The notes beneath the pieces are model-generated. The model was given only the letters and a program-made list of their open reading frames with translations. It ran no database searches and was not told the DNA's origin. A DNA stretch of 22,858 nucleotides from Rhodospirillales bacterium (GTDB lineage Bacteria > Pseudomonadota > Alphaproteobacteria > Acetobacterales > Acetobacteraceae), in assembly GCA_018971905.1 (NCBI GenBank), contig JAGWZS010000005.1, forward strand, positions 1 through 22,858, read 5' to 3'. The translations under genes and the position numbers were made by a program. Positions 17,288 through 22,858 of this stretch are shown one piece after another; positions within the stretch are counted from its first letter, which is position 1, and every line of letters begins with the position of its first letter.

Positions 17288-17308
17288 CCGGCCCTTGCCG
17301 GTGTTTTT
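17288..17308 (+). terminator. Terminator-like hairpin in ispH leader
   Basis: CCGGC (17288-17292) pairs with GCCGG (17297-17301) across a CCTT loop, followed by TGTTTTT. This has the form of a small intrinsic terminator on the plus strand, but no upstream plus-strand gene exists for it to end: dxs to the left is on the minus strand. It might end a short RNA or attenuate a long ispH leader. The stem is only 5 bp. Confidence 0.4.
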
Positions 17309-17421
17309 ACGATTTGCGATGGGCTAAAAATAAGCCGAGGCTTGCAGACTGTAGAGGCAATGACATATTGCAAACTCTACATGCGGCACGGCTACGGCGC
17401 ACAGGCAACAGGATTAGAGCG

Positions 17422-18375
17422 ATGGACGGTTCTCGGCCTCCGAAGACACTACGGGTTATTCTTGCGCAGCCTCGCGGGTTCTGCGCAGGTGTTGAGAGGG
17501 CAATAGATATTGTTGAACGTGCGCTGACGAAATTTGGCCCACCCATCTACGTACGCCATGAAATTGTTCACAACCGGCATGTCGTTGAAGATCTGCGCTC
17601 CCGCGGTGCGGTGTTTGTGGATGAGCTGGAAGAGGTGCCCGAAGGCGCGTGGACCGTATTCTCCGCGCATGGCGTTGCCCGCAAGGTCGTGCAAGCCGCG
17701 GCGGACAGGTCTTTGCCGGTTATTGACGCCACGTGCCCGCTGGTTGCGAAGGTGCACGCAGAAGGCCGCCGCTATGCCAGCCAGGGGCGTGAGATTGTGT
17801 TAATCGGCCACGCCGGGCATGCCGAGGTCGAGGGCACAATCGGCCAGATCGATGGCACGGTGTATCTGGTTCAAACCACTGAAGATGCTGAAAAGCTTCA
17901 GGTCGAAGATCCTGAAAAATTATCCTACATCACGCAGACGACGCTTTCCGTGGACGATACGCGCGGCATTATCGCAGCGCTCAAACAGCGGTTCCCTGCC
18001 ATTGTCGGCCCGGATGTAAAGGACATTTGCTACGCGACCCAGAACCGCCAGGAGGCTGTGCATCATTTGGCCGAACTCGTGGATCTGATCTTGGTTGTGG
18101 GAAGTAAAAATTCCTCTAACTCCAACCGGTTGCGCGAAATTGGCGCCGAGCTGGGCCGCCCGGCCTATCTTATTGACGATGCCAGCGCGCTGCAGGCTGA
18201 ATGGTTCCAGGGCGTAACCAGGGTGGGCCTGACCGCCGGGGCATCCGCGCCAGAGGTGCTGGTGCAGGGCGTGATCGACGGTATGAAGCGGTTCGGCCAG
18301 GTTGAGATCGAGCTTCTGGCGGGCACGCCGGAGGATGTTAAGTTTAAGCTCCCAGCCGAAGTGGCTGAAGTTTAA
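17422..18375 (+). CDS. ispH: 4-hydroxy-3-methylbut-2-enyl diphosphate reductase
   Basis: This 317-residue iron-sulfur enzyme performs the last MEP step, reducing HMBPP to IPP and DMAPP. The three cluster cysteines are visible in PRGFCAGV (Cys21), DATCPLV (Cys105) and [10 protein letters not shown] (Cys203). The catalytic Glu135 lies in [11 protein letters not shown], and substrate-binding [10 protein letters not shown] and SNSNRL are present. The frame is open back to 17314, but the ATG at 17422 begins just before the conserved [12 protein letters not shown] and has AGGA upstream; the extra 36 residues look unconserved. hpnH starts 11 bases after the stop, so isoprenoid precursor supply and the first hopanoid side-chain step share a transcript. 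Confidence 0.96.
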   Translation: MDGSRPPKTLRVILAQPRGFCAGVERAIDIVERALTKFGPPIYVRHEIVHNRHVVEDLRSRGAVFVDELEEVPEGAWTVFSAHGVARKVVQAAADRSLPVIDATCPLVAKVHAEGRRYASQGREIVLIGHAGHAEVEGTIGQIDGTVYLVQTTEDAEKLQVEDPEKLSYITQTTLSVDDTRGIIAALKQRFPAIVGPDVKDICYATQNRQEAVHHLAELVDLILVVGSKNSSNSNRLREIGAELGRPAYLIDDASALQAEWFQGVTRVGLTAGASAPEVLVQGVIDGMKRFGQVEIELLAGTPEDVKFKLPAEVAEV

Positions 18376-18386
18376 GGATATAAACA

Positions 18387-19550
18387 ATGGGTGTGCCGCT
18401 AAACCAAGCTCTGCGTGTCGGGAGCTATATCCTCAAGCAACATCTTAGCGGGAACAAGCGCTACCCGCTGGTGCTGATGCTGGAGCCGCTGTTCCGCTGT
18501 AATCTGGCTTGCCAGGGCTGCGGCAAGATTGACTATCCGAACGAGATCCTGAACCAGCGCATCTCTGTGGCGGATGCCATTTTGGCCGCTGAAGAATGCC
18601 CGGCGCCGATCATCGCCATCGCTGGCGGTGAGCCGCTGCTGCACAAGGAGATGCCGCAGATCGTCGAAGCCTATCTGAAGATGGGCAAGTTCGTGATTCT
18701 GTGCACCAACGCGCTGCTGCTGGAGAAAAAGATCGACCAGTATAAGCCGCACAAGAATTTCTGCTGGGATATCCATCTGGACGGCGACAAGGAGATGCAT
18801 GACCGCTCCGTCGATCAGGCGGGCGTTTATGAACGCGCTGTCGATGCGATCAAGCTCAGCAAATCCAAGGGGTTCCGCACCTCCATCAACTGCACCTTGT
18901 TCGACGGTGCGGACCCAGACCGGGTTGCGGCCTTTCTAGACACGGTGGCGGATCTCGATATCGAGGGCGTGATGACCTCCCCTGGCTATGCTTATGAGCG
19001 CGCGCCGGATCAGGAGCATTTCCTTAACCGCCAACGCACCAAGGAGCTGTTCCGCGCCATCTTCCGCCGCGGCAAGGAGAGTGCCAAGCGCGGCAAGAAG
19101 TGGAAATTCACCCAGTCTCCGCTGTTTCTGGACTTTTTGGCCGGCAACCAGACCTATGCCTGCACGCCCTGGGGCAACCCCACGCGCAACGTGTTTGGCT
19201 GGCAGCGCCCGTGCTATCTGCTGGGCGAGGGGTACGCCAAGAGCTTCAAGGAGCTGATGGAAACCACGGATTGGGACCGCTACGGAGTCGGCAATTACGA
19301 GAAATGCTCCGATTGCATGGTGCATTCAGGCTTTGAGGCCACGGCGGTGATGGATTCCATCAAGCGGCCGTGGAAGATTGCCCAGGTTGCTCTGGGCGGC
19401 ATCAAGACCGAAGGCGCCATGGCCAAAGACATTCCATTGGATAAGGCCCGCAAGGCGGATTTCAACGTATTTACCCGGCACGTGGAGAGCAAAATGGCTG
19501 AAATCCACGCAGAGAAGGTTGCCCGTCAGGCGGCACTGCCAGCGGAGTGA
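18387..19550 (+). CDS. hpnH: Adenosyl hopane synthase HpnH
   Basis: This 387-residue radical SAM enzyme attaches 5'-deoxyadenosyl to the hopane skeleton (diploptene), giving adenosylhopane and opening the route to all side-chain-extended hopanoids. The cluster motif CNLACQGC places Cys38, Cys42 and Cys45. IAGGEPLLH supplies the SAM-binding GGEP. CTNALLL, WDIHLDGDKEMHD and the later Cys-rich CSDCMVHSGFEATAV are typical of HpnH. AAGGA lies eight bases before the ATG. Codons are visibly richer in third-position G and C than in gyrA or coaD, which may reflect strong expression. The gene that acts next, hpnG, lies convergent, with a palindromic element between. Confidence 0.97.
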   Translation: MGVPLNQALRVGSYILKQHLSGNKRYPLVLMLEPLFRCNLACQGCGKIDYPNEILNQRISVADAILAAEECPAPIIAIAGGEPLLHKEMPQIVEAYLKMGKFVILCTNALLLEKKIDQYKPHKNFCWDIHLDGDKEMHDRSVDQAGVYERAVDAIKLSKSKGFRTSINCTLFDGADPDRVAAFLDTVADLDIEGVMTSPGYAYERAPDQEHFLNRQRTKELFRAIFRRGKESAKRGKKWKFTQSPLFLDFLAGNQTYACTPWGNPTRNVFGWQRPCYLLGEGYAKSFKELMETTDWDRYGVGNYEKCSDCMVHSGFEATAVMDSIKRPWKIAQVALGGIKTEGAMAKDIPLDKARKADFNVFTRHVESKMAEIHAEKVARQAALPAE

Positions 19551-19574
19551 GTTTATACCCTCCGGCCTCGTGTT

Positions 19575-19691
19575 AGAGCGCGATGACTTCAGATCTGCTC
19601 GCAAAACGAGCAGACCTGAAGTCTGAATCGCCCTCTACTTCATTGATTCAGAGGCGGATTCAGACATAAGAGCGATCGCCGGGGCGATTCG
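19575..19691. repeat. Composite palindromic element between hpnH and hpnG
   Basis: Hairpin 1: the left arm 19575-19601 (AGAGCGCGAT, GACTTCAG, A, TCTGCTCG) pairs across loop CAAAA with 19607-19636 (CGAGCAGA, C, CTGAAGTC, TGA bulge, ATCGCCCTCT), with two mismatches and one bulge. Hairpin 2: GTCTGAATCGCCCTCT (19621-19636), which is the distal right arm of hairpin 1, also matches AGAGGCGGATTCAGAC (19650-19665), so the two folds exclude each other. A third short dyad, ATCGC/GCGAT, lies at 19675-19688. GATTCAGA also occurs twice directly (19645, 19658). There is no T-run, so it is not a classical terminator. It looks like a REP-like intergenic palindrome, and one that may protect the 3' ends of the convergent hpnH and hpnG mRNAs. 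Confidence 0.7.
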
Positions 19692-19709
19692 ATCTCATGT
19701 CATCTGGCC

Positions 19710-20357
19710 CTAGGTTGAGGCCGGAAGCGTTTTCAGCCGCGCAAGCAAGGCTTGCCTTGCGGCTTTGGCGTCTCGCCCCACGGCGACAAGCCGTGGCACT
19801 TGCCATGGCTGCCGGGCGATGCAGGCCATGAGCCGGATAATGTCCAGGCTGCCATCGTCTTTCAGTGCAACAAGGGCGGCAGGCGGCAGGTTGCGTTCCG
19901 CCGGGTCTGCCACCGCCCGCAGAGCCGCGAAAGGCAGTTTCCTTTCCTTGGCGATTTCCGCGACAGAACCGGATTCGAGATCAATCGCCGCCGGGTGGCT
20001 GCGCTGATACAGAAGCGCCTTGGCCTGGGTTGAGGCGGCAATTTTGTGTCCCGCCAGAATTGCCCCCGCCGTTGCGCCGCCAAGAAATTCAATCAGCCGG
20101 TAGTCGCAAGGGTAGATGCGTGTGCCACAAATCACCACGGATGGCACCAGAATCGTACCGGGCCTTAGTCCTGGCCGTAATCCACCGGCCAGGCCAAAGC
20201 TGATAAGGGCCTCGGCGCCTTCCTGTGCAAGAGCCTCAGCGGCATCCCTGGCGCCGTGAGGCGTGCCGCCACCAACGCCTACCATAAAGCCGCCGTTGCG
20301 TAGCCATTGTGCTTCTGCTTGCAGCCCCGTGACGATGCCAATTTTGGCCCGATTCAT
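19710..20357 (-). CDS. hpnG: Adenosylhopane nucleosidase/phosphorylase HpnG
   Basis: This 215-residue protein belongs to the nucleoside phosphorylase/MTA-SAH nucleosidase fold. It removes adenine from adenosylhopane to give a ribosyl(phospho)hopane, the step after HpnH. Motifs are KIGIVTGLQAEAQWL at the N-terminus, LISFGLAGGLRPGLRPG around residues 52-68, and AIDLESGSVAEIA near residue 125, which supplies the ribose-binding Glu and the ES pair. Length is normal for HpnG. The ATG at 20357 has AGG about seven bases upstream. tRNA-Lys ends 33 bases before this start on the same strand, so hpnG may be cotranscribed with the tRNA. Confidence 0.92.
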   Translation of the reverse strand: MNRAKIGIVTGLQAEAQWLRNGGFMVGVGGGTPHGARDAAEALAQEGAEALISFGLAGGLRPGLRPGTILVPSVVICGTRIYPCDYRLIEFLGGATAGAILAGHKIAASTQAKALLYQRSHPAAIDLESGSVAEIAKERKLPFAALRAVADPAERNLPPAALVALKDDGSLDIIRLMACIARQPWQVPRLVAVGRDAKAARQALLARLKTLPAST

Positions 20358-20390
20358 GTTTTGCCTAGAATTCGCTAAAGTCGGTTGACT

Positions 20391-20465
20391 TGGTGAGCCC
20401 GGTGGGGGTCGAACCCACGGCCAACCGATTAAAAGTCGGTTGCTCTACCACTGAGCTACAGGCTC
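20391..20465 (-). tRNA. tRNA-Lys (anticodon TTT)
   Basis: On the minus strand a 75-base cloverleaf folds. The acceptor stem GAGCCTG/CGGGCTC (one T-G pair) is followed by A and an encoded CCA. The D arm is GCTC, AGTGGTA, GAGC. The anticodon stem ACCGA/TCGGT encloses CTTTTAA, giving anticodon TTT. The T arm is GTGGG, TTCGACC, CCCAC. It decodes AAA and AAG. Just past its 3' end, an 11-base copy of the 5' half of its anticodon arm (CAACCGACTTT) recurs before hpnG. Confidence 0.97.
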
Positions 20466-20572
20466 TTACCAAGGCGGCGCGGAATTCAACCCACGTCCGT
20501 CGAGGCTGCAAAAACCATCTTTCGCCAGGCGAAGTCAAGCCGCCGGAGCCGGTGGCGGCCATCATTGGGCAT

Positions 20573-20598
20573 AAAAAGCGCGCCATGCAGGCGCGCTT
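20573..20598 (-). terminator. Intrinsic terminator after the alcohol dehydrogenase
   Basis: On the minus strand AAGCGCGCC (20598-20590) pairs with GGCGCGCTT (20584-20576) across a five-base loop TGCAT. The GC-rich 9-bp stem runs into a stretch of five T (20577-20573). It lies 13 bases past the dehydrogenase stop codon and separates that gene from tRNA-Lys. Confidence 0.9.
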
Positions 20599-20611
20599 CG
20601 GCATGAAGGGC

Positions 20612-21667
20612 TTATCCGGCTTTCAATGTCGCCATGTCGATGCAGAAGCGATACTTCACATCGCTCTTCAACATGCGTTCATACGCTTCGTTGATCTTCT
20701 GGATAGAGATCATCTCGATTTCGGCGGCGATATTATGCTTGCCGCAGAAATCCAGCATTTCCTGAGTTTCCTTGATGCCACCAATGATGGAGCCGGCGAA
20801 ATTACGCCGCCGCATCAGTAGCGGAAATACAGGGATGGGCAGCGGGTGCTCAGGGGCTCCCACCTGCACCATGGTGGCGTCGCGCTTCAGCAGATTGAAA
20901 TAAGGAGAAAGATCATGAGAGGCGGAAACCGTATCGATGATCAGGTCGAAGCTTTCGGCGTGTTCCGCCATCTGCGCTTCATCCTTGGACAGAATTGCCA
21001 GGCTGGCGCCAAGCTTCTTCGCATCCTCCACCTTGCTGGCTGACGTGGTGAACAATGCCGTCTCAGCACCCATCGCGTGGGCCAGCTTCACGCCCATATG
21101 GCCAAGCCCGCCCAATCCGATGATGCCAACCTTCTTGCCCGGCCCCGCACCCCAGTGGCGCAGCGGTGAATAGAGCGTGATGCCCGCGCACAGCAGCGGT
21201 GCCGCCGCGGCCGGGTCCAGATTTTCTGGTATGCGCAGCACAAAATTTTCATCGACGACGATCCGATCGGAATACCCGCCCTTGGAGGGTTCGTTGATGG
21301 CATTATCGGTGCCGCCGTAGGTTTGGCCAGTAAGCCCCTCAGCACAATATTGCTCCAGCCCTTCCTGGCAGGAGGTGCAGGTGCGGCAGCTGTTCACCAT
21401 GCAGCCAACGCCAACAAGATCGCCGGCCTTATATCTACTCACACCTTCGCCAACGCTCTTTACCCGGCCGACAATTTCGTGCCCCGGCACGGCAGGATAC
21501 TGGGTGAAATGCCACTCATCGCGGGCGAAATGCAGGTCTGAGTGGCAAACGCCACAAAACATGATCTCGATTTCAATATCGCTCGTGCCAACATCACGGC
21601 GGTTGAAGGTAAGCGGGGCCAATGGAGAAGAAGGGCTGGTTGCCCCATAGCCAGTGCAAATAAGCAT
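20612..21667 (-). CDS. Zinc-dependent alcohol dehydrogenase
   Basis: This 351-residue medium-chain dehydrogenase/reductase resembles the cinnamyl-alcohol dehydrogenase/YahK group, which interconverts aldehydes and alcohols with NAD(P)(H). Catalytic zinc ligands are Cys41 in GVCHSDLH, His63-Glu64 in PGHEIVG, and the cysteine in PLLCAGITLY. The structural zinc site is Cys94, Cys97, Cys100 and Cys108 (CRTCTSCQEGLEQYC). The Rossmann motif is GLGGLGHMGVKLAHAMGAE; a Thr-Ser-rich FTTSASK at the end of the second strand suggests NADPH preference, which is inference. A GTG directly precedes the chosen ATG; GGGA lies seven bases before the ATG. The gene is monocistronic, divergent from the amidotransferase operon, and ends at a strong terminator. 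The natural substrate is unknown. Confidence 0.93.
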   Translation of the reverse strand: MLICTGYGATSPSSPLAPLTFNRRDVGTSDIEIEIMFCGVCHSDLHFARDEWHFTQYPAVPGHEIVGRVKSVGEGVSRYKAGDLVGVGCMVNSCRTCTSCQEGLEQYCAEGLTGQTYGGTDNAINEPSKGGYSDRIVVDENFVLRIPENLDPAAAAPLLCAGITLYSPLRHWGAGPGKKVGIIGLGGLGHMGVKLAHAMGAETALFTTSASKVEDAKKLGASLAILSKDEAQMAEHAESFDLIIDTVSASHDLSPYFNLLKRDATMVQVGAPEHPLPIPVFPLLMRRRNFAGSIIGGIKETQEMLDFCGKHNIAAEIEMISIQKINEAYERMLKSDVKYRFCIDMATLKAG

Positions 21668-21840
21668 CACAGATTCCCGATTTAAGAAATGCCGCCTGGA
21701 TATTGTCCGCTCGGCGTCAAATTCAACCTGTTTGTAATTTGCTCGCGTCAGTTTCTTTAAAAGAATTGTTTATTCTTGAAGGTTGACGCGCTGGAGGGGC
21801 TCCTGTAGCGTGAAAACCGAAGAAAGGAGACCATGGCTGC

Positions 21841-22719
21841 ATGTGTGGGATTGCCGGACTGTTCCTGAAAAACCCAGTGTTGGAGCCGCAGCTCGGCGCG
21901 CTGATGACGAATATGCTGAACGTGTTGACCGAGCGCGGGCCAGATTCAGCAGGCTTCGCAATTTATGGCGCCCCCACGCCGGGGCGCGTGAAATTTACCG
22001 TGCGCGTTAAACCGGGGTTTAAGGGCCTGTCACTGCCAGCCGGGCTGGAGGCGGTTGTGGCGATGCATGATGACCATGCCGTGATCAGTGTTCCTGCCGA
22101 GCTGGCGGCGCAGGCACAGGCGTTTCTGGAAACCCACGCTGAGCTTACGATCGCTTCCGTTGGCAGCCGCATGGAATTGTTCAAGGGCGTTGGCCTGCCG
22201 CAGGATGTCAGCGCGCGGTTTGGCCTCTCCGGCATGTCCGGCACGCACGCGATCGGCCATACCCGCATGGCCACCGAATCGGCCGTAACAACGGAAGGGG
22301 CGCATCCTTTCTCCACCGGTGCGGATCAATGCCTGGTGCATAATGGCTCATTATCAAACCATAACGATGTCCGCCGTACTTTGATCCGTAAAGGCGTGAA
22401 ATTCGCCACGCAAAACGACACGGAAGTTGCTGCCGGTTATCTCTCCGATAAGCTGCGCGAAGGTGCGAAACTGGATGAGGCGCTGACATTGGCGCTGAAC
22501 GACCTGGACGGTTTCTATAATTTTGTCGTTGGCACTGAGAGCGGCTTTGGCGTGCTGCGCGACCCCGTTTCCTGCAAACCGGCGGTGATGGCCGAAACCG
22601 AGGATTACGTTGCCTTTGCGTCGGAGTATCGCGCCCTTGTCGGCTTGCCGGGGATAGAGACAGCGCGCCTGTTCGAGCCTGAACCCGCTAAAGTCTATTT
22701 CTGGGAGCGCGCGGCGTGA
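21841..22719 (+). CDS. Class II glutamine amidotransferase (split glutamate-synthase-like subunit)
   Basis: This 292-residue protein starts MCGIAGLFLKNP, exposing Cys2 as the N-terminal nucleophile that hydrolyses glutamine to ammonia. Other class II motifs are LTERGPDSAGFAIYG, GIGHTRMATES-like GHTRMATESAVTTEGAHPF, and VHNGSLSNH. The size and the following GXGXG gene match the split GOGAT-like sets GlxB-GlxC-GlxD or MgsA-MgsB-MgsC (N-methylglutamate synthase), where separate subunits replace the domains of GltB. The product made is uncertain because the FMN subunit lies beyond the window. AAGGAGA lies 10 bases before this ATG. An out-of-frame ATG at 21833, closer to that site, opens only an 11-codon frame; Cys2 requires the 21841 start. 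An AAGAAT/ATTCTT dyad is at 21761-21777. Confidence 0.9.
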   Translation: MCGIAGLFLKNPVLEPQLGALMTNMLNVLTERGPDSAGFAIYGAPTPGRVKFTVRVKPGFKGLSLPAGLEAVVAMHDDHAVISVPAELAAQAQAFLETHAELTIASVGSRMELFKGVGLPQDVSARFGLSGMSGTHAIGHTRMATESAVTTEGAHPFSTGADQCLVHNGSLSNHNDVRRTLIRKGVKFATQNDTEVAAGYLSDKLREGAKLDEALTLALNDLDGFYNFVVGTESGFGVLRDPVSCKPAVMAETEDYVAFASEYRALVGLPGIETARLFEPEPAKVYFWERAA

Positions 22720-22858
22720 GTGCGGTGTTACAAAAATCAGCAGAAGCCACGGTGAGTTTCGATCTTGCCGCCAGCACTTTGCGGGAGCTGAACGCCACCC
22801 TGCAAACATTGTCGGCTGACACGAACCAGACAGCCTGGACAATTCTCAACCCGCAAGG
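22716..22858 (+). CDS. GXGXG-domain glutamate-synthase-like subunit, partial
   Basis: A GTG at 22716 overlaps the stop of the amidotransferase gene (GTGA) and the frame stays open to the window end, giving 47 residues: VSAVLQKSAEATVSFDLAAS, then TLRELNATLQTLS and TAWTILNPQG. The pattern FDL-x-x-x-x-x-RELN followed by a W-x-I-x-NPxG segment is typical of the start of GlxC/MgsB-type proteins, which correspond to the C-terminal beta-helix domain of GltB. The rest of the gene, and probably an FMN-binding partner, lie to the right. Only the N-terminus is visible, so the identification rests on this motif plus the operon context. Confidence 0.75.
   Translation, partial: MSAVLQKSAEATVSFDLAASTLRELNATLQTLSADTNQTAWTILNPQ

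Larger units (their letters stand above)
17098..17421. promoter_or_regulatory. Divergent dxs / ispH-hpnH control region
   Basis: No convincing protein gene lies here. The region must hold both promoters. It contains two dyads close to each other (17194-17208 and 17212-17232) and a plus-strand hairpin with T-run (17288-17308). A weak plus-strand promoter candidate is TTGCAG (17342-17347) with CATATT 16 bases later, upstream of ispH. Next to dxs a 20-codon minus-strand frame ([20 protein letters not shown]) ends in TGATG, sharing one base with the dxs start; its own start has no clear ribosome site. All regulatory roles are inferred. Confidence 0.5.

Noticed and set aside
18387..19550. Horizontal transfer of hpnH because of its GC-rich third positions
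   Set aside because: The bias is better explained by codon optimisation; neighbours ispH and dxs are similar and there are no mobile-element marks.
20390..20821. Plus-strand 143-codon frame beginning near tRNA-Lys
   Set aside because: It starts with the tRNA-antisense artefact VGVEPTANRLKVGCSTTEL and then runs antisense to the alcohol dehydrogenase.
21671..21840. Sigma-54 promoter before the glutamine amidotransferase
   Set aside because: A nitrogen-related gene made this worth checking, but no GG-N10-GC pair with the right context is visible.

Overview
This window looks like ordinary chromosomal (core) DNA from an alphaproteobacterium, most likely Acetobacteraceae or a close relative. The evidence is a mitochondrial-type complex I accessory subunit (NDUFS4 family), a class II KDO-8-phosphate synthase, and a hopanoid gene set (hpnJ, hpnI, hpnM, hpnH, hpnG) interleaved with the MEP-pathway genes dxs and ispH. 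The family-level placement is inference from gene content. I see no insertion sequence, phage gene, CRISPR array or toxin-antitoxin locus.

Layout. Positions 1-1800 (minus strand) hold purB followed closely by a Nudix hydrolase that runs off the left edge. Positions 1890-6037 (plus) hold a TerC/YjbE-like membrane protein, a PilZ-like protein, an exported DUF192 protein, tRNA-Pro(TGG), the NDUFS4-like gene, and the coupled LPS-core pair kdsA-kdsD. A roughly 400-base gap (6038-6439) holds a doubtful 57-codon minus-strand ORF and a 15-bp palindrome. Positions 6440-7916 hold yicC and gmk, which overlap, with gmk starting at TTG. Positions 8070-11856 hold gyrA, coaD and a cyclophilin with a Tat-like leader, packed as one operon that ends at a strong bidirectional terminator.

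Positions 11940-17097 (minus) form a tight operon dxs-hpnM-hpnI-hpnJ. Divergent from it are ispH-hpnH (plus, 17422-19550). A composite palindromic element lies between hpnH and the convergent hpnG. tRNA-Lys(TTT) sits 33 bases upstream of hpnG. Next comes a zinc alcohol dehydrogenase with a clear terminator. The right edge begins a split glutamate-synthase-like operon: a class II glutamine amidotransferase followed by a GXGXG-domain protein cut by the window end.

How the genes work together. Dxs and IspH are the first and last enzymes of the MEP pathway and supply isoprenoid precursors. HpnH adds adenosine to the hopane skeleton and HpnG removes adenine, which starts the bacteriohopanepolyol side chain. 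HpnI glycosylates it, and HpnJ (radical SAM) helps make the cyclitol ether head group. HpnM resembles MlaC-type periplasmic lipid carriers. The deacetylase HpnK expected between HpnI and HpnJ, and squalene-hopene cyclase, are not in this window.

The most notable observations are a GyrA with leucine at the position equivalent to E. coli Asp87, the palindromic element with mutually exclusive hairpins between hpnH and hpnG, and a plus-strand terminator-like hairpin plus two dyads in the dxs/ispH divergent promoter region. I found no convincing previously undescribed multi-gene system.
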